This document shows positions 22,701 through 32,832 of a stretch of DNA of 64,000 bases, piece after piece (position 1 is the first letter of the stretch; each line of letters opens with the position of its first letter). The translations under genes and the position numbers were made by a program. The notes below the pieces were generated by a model that was given only the letters and a program-made list of their open reading frames with translations, made no database searches and had not been told where the DNA came from. The stretch lies in contig NC_065552.1 in assembly GCF_022605725.1 (NCBI RefSeq), forward strand, positions 32,747,879 to 32,811,878, given 5' to 3'. The DNA is from Anthonomus grandis grandis. Taxonomy: Eukaryota > Arthropoda > Insecta > Coleoptera > Curculionidae.

Positions 22701-24590
22701 TCCTATATTTCTCCGAAACAACATGGCTTTTACAAAAGTAGATCAACGGCGACAAACCTAGCGGATTTTCCGGATTTTTTAAGTGAAAATATCGAAAAAG
22801 GCTATCAGATTGATGTTGTTTACACCGATTTACAAAAAGCATTCGACAGTGTATGCCCTGGTCTGTTGATAATGAAACTTGAAGCATTGGGAGTACATGG
22901 ATCGTATCTGAAGTGGATCGATTCATATTTGAATAGTCGTACTCAACAAGTCAAGCTAAGAGGAGCAACTTCAAGGGAAATTCGAGTGACTTCTGGAGTG
23001 CCTCAGGATCACATCTTGGGCCAGTTTTGTTAGTTTTATATATAAATGAAGCTGTATCTGTTTTTAAACACTGTGAATGTCTTTTATCTGCTGACGATCT
23101 AAAATTTTTTCGAACTATTGACTGTGATGAAGACTGTTCCTTAGTGCAACTAGATTTAAATAATTTTAATCAATGGTGTGTAGAACATTTTTTGAACCTT
23201 CATGTTAAAAAATGTAAAGTTATGTCCTTTCACCGCAAAAAAGTTCCTTATAGTTTTACATATACATTAGACGAAATGTTTGCTGGAAAGTGTAGACGCT
23301 TTTAATGATGTAGGCATTATTTTTGACCATCAATAATTGACTTTTGATGCTCATGTTGATAACATCACGATGAAGGGTTTTAGAATGCTAGGTTTTATTA
23401 GGAGACCTTGTGATCAAATCAGTGATATTAGAACCATAAAATGTTTATACAATAGTTTAGTTCGTAGTGTTTTAGAATACAACTGTATTGTCTGGTCACC
23501 ATTTTATAACATACATATTAATCGCATAGAAAGAGTTCAAAATAAGTCTTGCAAATTTTTACTTTATAAACATGGGTTCCCTAACGAAACTATTTGTTAT
23601 AACATTAGATGTCAGCTAGTTGGGCTGCAAACTTTGGAGATTAGAAGAAATAATGCCAGAATCTATTTTTTGTTTAAATTACTTAACGGTAAAATATATA
23701 GTTCTTATCTTTTAAATAGAATATTATTAAAAGTCCCAAATAGGGTTACACGTCAAAGGATCCTTTTCTATGAACGATCTCACCGTACCAATTATGGATT
23801 TAGAGGGGTAACAGACCAACTAATAAAATTGTATAATACGCACTATAGTTCGTATGATCTATTTACGGGAGAGTCTTGTAATAGTTTTAAAAATAAGGTT
23901 ATAAGAGGAACAGGGGGATAAGTTAGATAATATATGTAGCTAAGTACTTTATTTTCTTGCTTTTTTGTTTGATTTATGTATATTGATTTATAAGCTTATT
24001 GCATATTATTTGTGTTTTTTTTAACATTACTTATTAAGGTGTTTGTAATTAAATATATAAATAAATAAATAAAAAACCAATTTAAGCGTCCATGATATAA
24101 ATACCAGAAATAAATTTAAATATATTATTCCTCGAGATAATACAAGAACATACAAGAAGTCTTTTACTTATAGTACGATTAAAACATGAAATTCCTTGCC
24201 AAACAATGATTTACTACTTCATAATTTAATTAAGTTTAGGTCAAGATTTAGGTTGTATTTGTTTAGAGAACAGTTGACCTCCTATTTTTTAACTCACTAA
24301 TATGGTGTGAAAAATATTTGTCTTATTTTGCAGCTTGTAAGTTTTATTTCTCCCCCGTGTTAGGTATAAAGAAGGGTATAAGTATTTTTTTAGTGGGAAC
24401 AATTATTTCTTTATTATTATTTTTCTTATTATTATTATGTATGATTACCGAAATTCATTTATTATTTTTTAAAGTTGAGTTTGAGTAGCCTTAGGCTAGA
24501 CTTCGCCCTTTTTTTATTTTTCATCTGTAATATTTCTCTATCTGTTGTTTTTTTCAAATAAAAGACGATTCTTATTATTATTATTATACA
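19756..24590 (+). mobile_element. LINE (outer copy) split by a second LINE
   Basis: The outer LINE runs 19756-21312 and 24076-24590. Its linker region reads SQDWDRYKELHKF and is of the same kind as the LINE at 15735. RT motifs follow: KAFDTINHRLLLAKLRYYGF (about 20470), GVLQGSILGPLFF and IQAFADDTQ (about 20720). The C-terminal part (LSHFNYADFIYGPFL, about 21055) ends near 21310, where another LINE is inserted. The protein resumes at about 24090 with SVHDINTRNKFKYIIPRDN and ends at 24298. The 3' UTR holds GGCTAGACTTCGCCC (about 24500) and ends in (ATT)n at 24571-24590. Many stops; dead. Confidence 0.78.
21313..24075 (+). mobile_element. 5'-truncated LINE inserted in the outer LINE
   Basis: This copy begins inside the apurinic-type endonuclease (ERGGGVLLAV, about 21375; FGDFNLPNIPW, about 21610; LLDLIFTDT, about 21755). 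It continues through the linker (FPLWYSQELKKKIAYKNRLHRKY) and RT (NKGSGPDGISPGVYQKL; YTDLQKAFDSV; VTSGVPQ). The polymerase box is LSADDLKF, where a Tyr/Phe would be expected in place of Ser. The C-terminal segment runs 23337-23921 (LEYNCIVWSPFYN). Frames change near 21715, 22335, 22570, 23030 and 23310. The 3' end is an (ATAA)n tail at about 24050-24075. It lacks ORF1 and the start of the endonuclease. Confidence 0.82.
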
Positions 24591-25400
24591 GTGCATCCCA
24601 AAAGTTATGTCTAAATTCATTTAAAATTCAGAGGTGTGTTCGAAAAAAAAACGCTCGGACCCGTCGATTTTTATTTCAAGTTGCGCATTTTTGTACGTGA
24701 GTTTGTATATACAGGGTTGCTCAAAAATAAATTACGACCATCAACTTAATTTTTTCAAATGAAAGCACCTTTTTTATTTAATTTTTGAATTTCCCGTGAA
24801 ATTCTACGTATGTTTCATGCATCATGTCCTATACCTAAAGTCAGCAGATATTATCATATATTATTATTATATTATCATATATATTCATATGATATTATCA
24901 TAATTTAGTACTACTTGGACCTCTCTTATTTCTGGCGACCATCAATGGTATTATTTTACACGTTCTCTTACTTCTTAATGATTTAAAGTGTTTTTTTTTT
25001 GACAGATCGTTTCAGACGCCAATAAGCAGAAACGCGTGTCGACAAGAAGCATTTCTTACTGTTAGCGATTTTACTTTTCCATAATTTAGTATTTTGTAAA
25101 TAAGAAGAATTTTTGAATTCTTCAGACTTCTTTAATTCAGAATCACATTTTTTCATTCAACATGATGAACAGAAAGAACTTATTTTGATTTAAATTCAAT
25201 ACTTAAATTAATAAATAATACTAAATTTAATACTTATTTTTATTTTAATTAAAAAAATAATCAAATAATTGAAAAGTATTACCAAATATATTACCTTTAT
25301 TGCGACCAATCCCTAAAAAACTTGTTGCCAATTCAATTTAAGGTAAATATTAAAGGCATCCAAATAAAATACTCTTTTTTTTAATTTTTATGCATTTTAT
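24591..25400. other. MITE remnants and AT repeats
   Basis: TATACAGTGCATCCCAAAAG (about 24586) and TATATACAGGGTTGCTC (about 24706) are ends of mariner-type MITEs. An ATTATCATATA-rich low-complexity tract lies at 24845-24905. No gene seen. Confidence 0.45.
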
Positions 25401-26094
25401 TAATAATGGCTACTAATCATTACACTACACAAAATTACACTGCTGACATATTATTATACTGTAACCTAATCATTTACAGACACTAAGTCGCGTGTATCTA
25501 CTTTAGCAAAATATAATAGTTCATGTTTCCAGTAACTGGATCTACTTCTTTTAAGACTTATAAATATTACAATATTTTTCACTGGGTATACCTATCAGTT
25601 TTATTTACAATATAGCTACAAATTATCTTTATCAGCTTATTTATGTAAAATACTATATTTACAACAATCACATCTACAAAAAGATTCTACTATATACAGT
25701 CTAAAAATAACAGATGAGGTATTGTTATCAGAACAAAAAAAGCTAAAAAATTAGACATATAAATTAACAAAATATACAACAAATATATTATAAACAAATT
25801 AAAATAACATTAACAATAATAATCAGTAAGATAAAAACATCGACAATTGTAAGTAAGTCTTATAGATGTAAATAAACAAATCAGGAACTTAAAAATGCCT
25901 TTATGAAATAATATATTTGCACACTATCTTAAAACTAGTTATACCATTTATAGTATTACGATGATTAATTAGAAAAAGTACATGACCAATACACATTGTC
26001 TTAAATAATTTTCATCTACTTTTGTTATCACATATTTTTATATATTTAGCACACAGTGCTTACATTATTTTATAATCCATAATGTCAGAATTAT
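25401..26094 (-). other. Likely 3' UTR or downstream flank of the Psc-like gene
   Basis: This AT-rich, non-coding DNA lies immediately 3' of the stop codon at 26095-26097 (gene on the minus strand). AATAAA on the minus strand occurs around 25595, but the true poly(A) site cannot be chosen from sequence alone. Confidence 0.35.
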
Positions 26095-28446
26095 CTACAC
26101 AGAAATCTCTTTAGAATCAAATGGTTGCTCCATAGCAGTTGGTTTCATTAAAGGTAAGTCCTTTGCAACTGGACCGTTGGTGCTAGAAGTAACTGGAACT
26201 GGAGAAGTCTTAGGAGAAGCAATTTTCTTCTCCAAAACAGAATTTCCTGATTTATTTTGATTTATTCCTTGATGCCTATTGAGGACCATACTAGGATTAG
26301 GTATATTCCTGATATTTTGATTCTGATGCGGCCTTATGCTTCTTATTTGGGGATTCATGGGTCTGAACTTTTGAATATCAGTCAACTTAGGAGGTATTCT
26401 TTGGAGCCCTGGAGGCCTTATGGTATTAGGGGATGTTGATAAACTAGTTTGCATTTTGCTGATTGAATGCAGGCTTGGTAAATGTGGTCTACCTTTGCTT
26501 ATATTATTTGGAGGCATTTTATTTAAGGAAGGATGTTCTGTAGCTACTTTGGAGAGCATTTGTAAGTTGGAAAGTTGCATATTTTTGGTTTCTGGAGTAG
26601 TTCGGTTAGGAGACCCCATGGGTCTTGGAGTCATATTACCTACTTGTCTATTTACCATTGAACTTAATCCATTAATCGGTTCTGTTTTCGGTGACGCTCT
26701 GGAAGAAGCTTCAGGAGATTTTCCAGACTTAGATAAATCAAGGACCATATTGTTATCAGTTCTCTCTGACATTTTTATAATGCTTATGCCAGATTTCATA
26801 TTTACAGAATTTTTAATTTTTTCTAAAGGAATAGTGCCAGGTAAAGGTCTTTTTACTGCGGGCTTAACTTCTGCTGGTTTAGTAATTGGAGGGGTCGTAA
26901 CTGCTGGTGGAATAAGAGTTATTTCCAGACTAGGTCGCTTATCTTGTTCACTATCTTCTACTTTTCTTTTAACACCATTTTCGATTTTACTAACAGTAAA
27001 ACCTGGAGGATACTGAGGCGTCATCACTTTATTTTTTTCAGTTTTACCATTTTCAGTTCTGTTAGGAGGATTTTTCGGTTCAATGGTACATCTTTGTTGC
27101 AAACTAGCTATCTTCCTGTCCAAACTCTTATTATTAGTAGTAATGCTTCCAATCGGAAGCACCTTATTACTCATTGATCCTGTATTTTTAACGCCTTCCA
27201 CCTTGCCCTGGCTGATTTTCTGATCTTTGGCGTATTTGTCGGCATGAGCAGCAGCTGCCTTAAGAAATGTCTGTTTTGATAATACGTTTTGATCAAAAGG
27301 GACCGGCCTTACGGATGCTTCTTTTCGGGCAACTTTACCGGAAGAAAGTGCATGTGGAGGAGGTCTCGACACACTTGGAATAACTTTTTGATCATTTGCT
27401 GAGGGTAGTTGTTTAATGATCATTGGTTCGATTCTGGGTTTGGGTTGATGAGATTCTAATGGTATATTATTGTTATCAGTGTATTGTTTAGGGCTGTCAT
27501 ACCCACTTAAAACTTCCTTTTTTCTCTTTGTTTGAGGTTCATCGGGATCAGTTACATAGGTCTTAGGGACTTTAAGTGGTGGGATAGCTGGTTGGCTTCG
27601 TTCGTCACCCGATGAACCTGATAAAGGCTTATGTCTCACTTGCCTCATTTGCAACAGCTTCTCTTTATGACTTAGTTCACTAATATTCTCAATTTTATGG
27701 TGTTTAATCTTGTGCCCGTTAGAAGTTATTTTGACTTTCAGCTTCAAATCAGACTTGTCATTATTTGTTATTTCCGCATGGATTTTGTCCGCGTGTATTT
27801 TTCGCTTTTTCTCTTTATGCCCGTTAGATTCGTTTTTTGAATGCTTGCTCTTTTTACGCTTCTTGCTAGTATAACCATCCCTACTGGAGAAATACATATC
27901 TTTCTCCGGTTTAGTTTCTTCTTCCAGTTTCTTTTGCAGCGCCCACTCCCGGTCTCTTTTCTCCGCAAATCGTTTTATTTCTTCTTGATCCGGTTGCTCA
28001 TAATGATAAACGCAATCTTTAATCATTTTAGCGGGCAGCGATTTGGGCGATAGCTGCAAAGTCTGCTGCTGCTGAAGCTTCTGTTGCTGCTGCAACTTTT
28101 TCGCTTCGGCCTGTTGCAGTGCTTTAGTTTTACTTTGCAACTGCAGATGAGCGAGCAGGATTTCTTTATCTTGCTGCTCCCTTTCAGTCTCTTCTCTGCC
28201 GGAAAAAACATGATCCGCTTCTTTGGATTCGTTCGAGGATGGTACTTCCACTCGGGGTGATTTTGGGGGTTTTGTACTGGCCGATGCTTGTTCGGATCGC
28301 GGACTTTTAGCAGCCAAATGATTATTTGTTGTAACGGGAACGATTTGTAGTTGTTTTTCGCCAGTCGGAGTGGGGGTGTTGACGATCTTTATGGGTCTGA
28401 TTTTCAAGGGGCTGAATATACGGTAGAAGAACCGCATTGGTTTTTT
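26095..28446 (-). CDS. Large C-terminal exon of a Psc/Su(z)2-like Polycomb group protein
   Basis: A 783-codon open exon on the minus strand, ending in TAG at 26095. The exon starts at 28446, directly after a pyrimidine-rich acceptor (TTTTCTTGTTTCAG), in phase 0, with residues KKPMRFFYRIFSP. This fits the end of a PCGF-type RAWUL domain, whose last strand in the BMI1/Psc family reads like YIYTWRR..PL.YR. The rest is the long disordered tail typical of insect Psc/Su(z)2. It has a Gln-rich stretch (about residues 110-140), a Lys-rich basic region (about 190-240), a LDLSKSG motif near residue 570, and Ser/Pro/Asn-rich sequence to the end. In PRC1 such proteins partner Sce/RING1, and the tail compacts chromatin. 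RING and RAWUL exons must lie further upstream and were not found. Psc versus Su(z)2, or another nuclear protein, cannot be settled here. Confidence 0.62.
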   Translation of the reverse strand, partial: KKPMRFFYRIFSPLKIRPIKIVNTPTPTGEKQLQIVPVTTNNHLAAKSPRSEQASASTKPPKSPRVEVPSSNESKEADHVFSGREETEREQQDKEILLAHLQLQSKTKALQQAEAKKLQQQQKLQQQQTLQLSPKSLPAKMIKDCVYHYEQPDQEEIKRFAEKRDREWALQKKLEEETKPEKDMYFSSRDGYTSKKRKKSKHSKNESNGHKEKKRKIHADKIHAEITNNDKSDLKLKVKITSNGHKIKHHKIENISELSHKEKLLQMRQVRHKPLSGSSGDERSQPAIPPLKVPKTYVTDPDEPQTKRKKEVLSGYDSPKQYTDNNNIPLESHQPKPRIEPMIIKQLPSANDQKVIPSVSRPPPHALSSGKVARKEASVRPVPFDQNVLSKQTFLKAAAAHADKYAKDQKISQGKVEGVKNTGSMSNKVLPIGSITTNNKSLDRKIASLQQRCTIEPKNPPNRTENGKTEKNKVMTPQYPPGFTVSKIENGVKRKVEDSEQDKRPSLEITLIPPAVTTPPITKPAEVKPAVKRPLPGTIPLEKIKNSVNMKSGISIIKMSERTDNNMVLDLSKSGKSPEASSRASPKTEPINGLSSMVNRQVGNMTPRPMGSPNRTTPETKNMQLSNLQMLSKVATEHPSLNKMPPNNISKGRPHLPSLHSISKMQTSLSTSPNTIRPPGLQRIPPKLTDIQKFRPMNPQIRSIRPHQNQNIRNIPNPSMVLNRHQGINQNKSGNSVLEKKIASPKTSPVPVTSSTNGPVAKDLPLMKPTAMEQPFDSKEISV

Positions 28447-28462
28447 CTGAAACAAGAAAAGA
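28447..28462 (-). other. Splice acceptor of the Psc-like exon
   Basis: Read on the minus strand, the bases are TCTTTTCTTGTTTCAG followed by the exon. A polypyrimidine tract and AG in the right place, with the frame open upstream only by chance (three codons), make this the exon border. Confidence 0.75.
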
Positions 28463-29186
28463 AGCTGTTAGTGATATAATTTAAAAGTTATTAGGGCTTA
28501 AATTTACTTTAAAAGCGCAATAACATTTTATTTAATGTAGTATATTAGGTGCATTAAAATTCATGGTTTGGACTATAAAGGTCAGTATGAAAAATGAGTT
28601 ATGAAAAAAAATTAGTCGGTTTTGGCAAATGGATACGGGTTTAAAGCCATTGACCAAATCTAAAACCATTAAAGGGGAATATTACTATTATTTAACTTGC
28701 CTAAGATTTTAAAACGACAGCTTTATTTTTAACTGAAATTCTCAATTTATTAATCTAATAATAAACCACAACCATTTGAATTTAATGAGTCTAATTCGAA
28801 TTAATTGCACGCCACTGAATATAGGTCAACAAAACTTCAAAGTAACAGAAGTGCGCTCGATTGGAGTGCATTTTTCTTTACTATTTTTAGAGTAGTTCGC
28901 GCTTTTATATGTTGAATGTGTAGATACGATACTCCGATTCGTGTATGCGATACGTGTCGTCGAACTGGTTCGAGAATCGGTAGATTTTCGCATGTGCTCT
29001 GCCTTTAGGCTAGTCTGCACGTGTTATGGTGTTATTATGACGCTTTGAGAGTATGTCGAGCGTGAAAGTTGGATAAGACATTTAATTTTATTGTGACTAA
29101 ATAGATTGTCCGAGGTTATAATACAATCTTAGGAAAAAATATTAAAACGAATATGCATATCTTGAAAAGTAAATGAATTAGATATA
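28463..29186 (-). other. Probable intron of the Psc-like gene
   Basis: Non-coding DNA upstream of the acceptor. A CpG-containing patch at 28840-29050 has no repeat hallmark. No further exon could be recognised, so the intron is likely long and holds the Tc1 copy that follows. Confidence 0.4.
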
Positions 29187-30728
29187 CACTATCAAACAAA
29201 AGTAGAGAAACTTCTAAAAATTCTTTGATTTACGGAAACCATGTATTTAAATTAAATATTTACTACTAATATTGTAGTTCTCAACAACTGCGTTTTTTTA
29301 CCGCATTTTACATGCCTCTTATCAGTTGTTTATTTACAATAAAAGAATTCAAATATTTTCGGATGGACATAAGTAGAGAAACCTAAATATCAATCGTCCA
29401 AATTTAGTATTTAGTTCGCTTTACGTGAGTTCTGTTGATAGTTTTGCATAGTTTTTTTAATCAACATGCCTCGCGGAAGATATTTGTCTGAAGACCTTCG
29501 TAGAAAAATAGTTGATGCACACAAGAGTGGTATACGACAAGTGGACATTAGTAAAACGCTTAATTTGCATAAGTCCGTTGTTAGCAAGACAATTTCTAAT
29601 TTTAAAACACGAAATTCAACAAAAAGCATTAAAAAAAGTGGCCGCCCAAGAAAAACAACCAAACACATGGAAATGATGATAAAAAGAATTGCCCAGTCTG
29701 ATCCTCACAAATCAGCAAATAAAATTTTAAGTGAATTACCTGGTGTTAATGTTAGTTCTAAGACCATACAAAGACGACTGAGGGAAGGAGGATTATTTAG
29801 TAGAAGAGCCGCTAAAAAGCCGTTTATTAGCAAGAAGAATCAGAAGGCCCGACTCAACTTTGCACAAAAATATTTGCATTGGACAACCAACGACTGGAAA
29901 AAAGTTCTTTTTACTGATGAAAGTAAGTTCAATTTGTTTGGGTCCGATGGAATCTTATGGGTACATCGACCACAAGGCAAAAGATTCGATCCAAGATATA
30001 CACAGCCTACGGTAAAGCATGGTGGTGGCTCCTGCATGGTATGGGGTTGCTTCTCTGGGTTCGGTACAGGACCATTACACATCATTGAGGGTATCATGGA
30101 TCGATTTGTGTATTTAGACATCCTACAAAATGTAATGCTACCCTTTGCTGAGGATAATTTACCTTTGACTTGGATATTCCTACAAGATAACGACCCCAAA
30201 CATAAATCAAAGGTTGTCAAAGATTGGTTTTTATCGGAAAATATTAGGGTTATGGACTTTCCTGCGCAAAGTCCCGATCTTAACCCGATTGAAAACCTCT
30301 GGGAGGAACTAGACCGGCGTGTAAGGCAACATCAGATCAGTAATAAAAATGATCTTATAAAAGTTTTACAAGATTCCTGGAATTCTATTGGAGAGGAAAC
30401 CATTATGAAACTGTTGGAATCCATGCCAAATCGATGCCGCGAGGTGATTGCCAATAAGGGATACTCTACTTACTATTAATTTTTCTAAGATAGAAATAAG
30501 AAATAACTTGTACTTTTGGAATAAAATTTAGTTTCTCTACTTTTGTCTCATAAATATTTTGTTTAATTAAATTAAATCTTAGGATTTTCTTCTACAATTT
30601 ATTTTACTTTATACAAATTAAGTCTTAACAATTATTGTTGATTTTCATTATGTGTAGAACTGCATTAGTTTTGAAGTATTCAAATAAAACGCAAATTTAA
30701 AAAGTTTCTCTACTTTTGTCCGATAGTG
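29187..30728 (+). mobile_element. Tc1 element 2, complete and uninterrupted
   Basis: The element is 1542 bp, flanked by TA (29185-29186 and 30729-30730). The outer ends are CACTATCAAACAAAAGTAGA and, on the right, the inverse of CACTATCGGACAAAAGTAGA. Inner copies of the AAGTAGAGAAAC word lie at about 29365-29384 and 30525-30551, giving an IR/DR layout with about 200-bp terminal regions. The transposase reading frame is unbroken. Confidence 0.93.
29466..30479 (+). CDS. Tc1 transposase, intact, DD34E
   Basis: A 337-residue open frame starting MPRGRYLSEDLRRK, the normal length for Tc1 transposases. Residues about 5-50 form the first paired-type HTH (RQVDISKTLNLHKSVVSKTI). A GRPRKTT box follows near residue 60, and a second HTH at about 70-115 (SANKILSELPGVNVSSKTIQ). 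The catalytic triad is D151 (LFTDESKF), D241 (LQDNDPKH) and E276 (SPDLNPIENLW), with exactly 34 residues between the last two. The Gly-rich box VKHGGGSCMVWGCFSGFG precedes D2. It catalyses excision and TA-targeted insertion in the nucleus. There are no stops or frameshifts, so this copy could be functional or only recently silenced. Confidence 0.95.
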   Translation: MPRGRYLSEDLRRKIVDAHKSGIRQVDISKTLNLHKSVVSKTISNFKTRNSTKSIKKSGRPRKTTKHMEMMIKRIAQSDPHKSANKILSELPGVNVSSKTIQRRLREGGLFSRRAAKKPFISKKNQKARLNFAQKYLHWTTNDWKKVLFTDESKFNLFGSDGILWVHRPQGKRFDPRYTQPTVKHGGGSCMVWGCFSGFGTGPLHIIEGIMDRFVYLDILQNVMLPFAEDNLPLTWIFLQDNDPKHKSKVVKDWFLSENIRVMDFPAQSPDLNPIENLWEELDRRVRQHQISNKNDLIKVLQDSWNSIGEETIMKLLESMPNRCREVIANKGYSTYY

Positions 30729-31189
30729 TAGGTTATATTTGAGAACAAAATTAAGGTATTTTACTAATAAATTTAATAATATAAAAATAATACTAATGTT
30801 TCATTTAAAAATATTGAAATTCGAATATTTTCAATACTAATACAAACATGCCAAAATAAAACTGCCAGTGTTTTACAGGTATCTTAGAATAACTGTGCTA
30901 TCAATTTCGAAAGTCTAGATTGAATCCGTAGTTAGTTATAAATTTTTTAATTTTTTGCTCTACCTCGTATAGTTTAGACGCTATATTTACCGTACCTCTT
31001 GTTGACGCACCCAGTACATGTTCAAACAATATTACTATTTTTACTAAATTATGCTTTAAATGTTCATAATAAACTGGGTATGTTATTGCAAATAGCTTAC
31101 TTTGGAAGTAAACTATACTCAGAAAAATAATTTCTTCAACTTAATTTTTTGGCAATGAGGTAGTCACACAAAAATATGTAGATAACAAA
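30729..31189. other. AT-rich non-coding stretch
   Basis: No gene or repeat recognised between the Tc1 copy and the Tc1-like relic. Confidence 0.5.
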
Positions 31190-31642
31190 AAAATTAATAA
31201 GTGTTTGGCGACCTAGAACTGGACACTGCTGTATATGTCTAGGCATCGCCAAAGTGAGATGATCGATGTCTCGTTGTGGCACCTCATTTCAAGCAACTTG
31301 AACTTCGTAGATTAGCAAAGCCAGAGTTTGTGGCGGATGGTACAAAGTGGTTACTCTCCTCCCTATAATATCCCACACATGTTCGATGAGATTAAAATCC
31401 GGTGAACGGGGTGGCCACCACAAAATAGCAGGGCCTGCTTCTTGAAAAAAGTCGCTAGTATGACGATCAATATGCGCACGTGCGTTGCTTGCTGAAAAAA
31501 GACGTGTGAACGACCCTTTAGATAAGACAGTAAAGTGGTTTGTAGGACATCATCAATCTAACGCGCAGCAGTCATATTGCTTCGAGTAAAGAGAAGGAGT
31601 GATGGGCTACTAAAGGCACCAGCTTGCCAAACCATTAAGCCT

Positions 31643-31979
31643 GGTTCATAAATTCCGTACGGTAAGCAGTAAGAAGTAACACGTATGACGCAAGGAAACT
31701 AAACTACTAATATTCAAATTTTGCCGTATGCCGCAAGCCGTAAGAAGTAAGACGCGTGAAATGGTTTAATTTCATTTCTTGCGTCATACTTCTTACGGAA
31801 TCGTAAGTGATCGTCAATGTTCACCAATATAACCAATCAAATCAGGGATTTCAGAGAGGAAAATATTCAGAAAGAGAGACAGGATGCATTTTGCTACGTT
31901 TTTTTACTTGTTACGTCTTTATATTATGGATTCGCAGCTAGCTTACTTCTTACTGCATACCGTACGGAATTCATGAACC
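31643..31979. mobile_element. MITE with nested palindromes (GGTTCAT.. ends)
   Basis: The element is 337 bp with inverted ends of about 37 bp: GGTTCATAAATTCCGTACGG from 31643 and the inverse of GGTTCATGAATTCCGTACGG to 31979. An internal palindrome around 31738-31795 reuses the CCGTAAGAAGTA word, so the AAGAAGTA motif occurs four times in alternating orientation. It is non-coding. It interrupts the Tc1-like relic, whose protein reads across both edges. Confidence 0.75.
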
Positions 31980-32044
31980 CACCTTTGCTCCAATAGTACT
32001 GTGCACCTCTCAACAGCTAATCCAAGATCCAAGAACAGTATTTC

Positions 32045-32832
32045 AAAATACTGTCAGTAATACTGATCGTGTGAGGGCAAATACTGATAGACTGTCAGTC
32101 GTGAATGAATTACTGATATAATTTTTCGGGATCCTGAAAATCACGTCAGTCATTGGGGGCGGAGCTGAAAGGTTGATGAAAATACTAACCGTGTGAGGGC
32201 GAGACTGTCAATCATTCCAACAGTCGTCAGTCTGATAAGTTGAGTACCGTGCACAATGGAAGAAGAAAGGAAACTCAGGAAACGATCGCTCTGAGCTCGA
32301 TAGCTTTACCTGATTTGTGTGAAGCAGAAGAAAAAAGAAAAAAATATATTTTAACGCAATTTATAGACCTATATAGGTCTATCCCCGAATTGGGGAATTC
32401 AAGTATATCTGAACATTGTGACAGACATAAGAAAAGAAGAGGCTATGTACCGAATGCGACCATTGACGATATAAAAAAACAAATCAATAGGCTAAGAAGC
32501 AATGTAATCCTCGGGGTCTGTGTCTTTAATAAAATTTAATAAATTTAGATGGGTATATTTTTCACGTTGACTAATCCATTGCTTACTCTAACGTCTCGTT
32601 TGCTTATTACGTTTAGCACTTTTTAAACGTAAAATCATAATAACAGCGCAAGCTTTCTTTTTATAATCCATAGCAAAATAACTAACAGATAAATGACGCG
32701 AACGAACACGCTTTAACTGCTTCAAGCAGCAGAGGATTGGAGCAAATCAGCAGACTGGTGACTGAATACACTTCAAGAGACGATTCGAGCAGACTGATAA
32801 CTGATAGAAAATACTGATCGTGTGAGGGGCGC
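32045..32832 (+). mobile_element. Insertion carrying a MADF-like remnant
   Basis: This segment separates the two halves of the Tc1-like relic. The word ATACTGATCGTGTGAGGG occurs near 32070 and near 32812 in the same orientation, with a variant (ATACTAACCGTGTGAGGG) at about 32183. CTGATA/CTGTCAG words are frequent at both edges. The ends do not form obvious inverted repeats. The MADF-like remnant inside suggests a PIF/Harbinger-type element, in which a MADF/Myb accessory protein accompanies the transposase, but no transposase is seen. Confidence 0.5.
32240..32539 (+). pseudogene. MADF-domain remnant
   Basis: The open frame contains ILTQFIDLYRSIPEL, then HKKRRGYVPNATIDDIKK and QINRLRSNV. This matches the start and third helix of a MADF domain (F.E.YR..P.LW, then ..T...VK.KI..LR..Y). 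The Trp after PEL is replaced by Gly, and the middle helix is shortened. Such proteins bind DNA, and in PIF/Harbinger elements they help nuclear import of the transposase. The position inside a transposon relic argues against a host gene. Confidence 0.5.

Noticed and set aside
26420..27016. 198-codon plus-strand ORF
   Set aside because: Antisense to the Psc-like exon; hydrophobic composition results from the reverse complement of Lys/Asn/Pro-rich codons.
29840..30220. 126-codon minus-strand ORF
   Set aside because: Antisense shadow of the intact Tc1 transposase.
32240..32539. MADF ORF as a host transcription factor
   Set aside because: It lies inside an insertion splitting a transposase relic, the domain is incomplete and no exon structure is visible.
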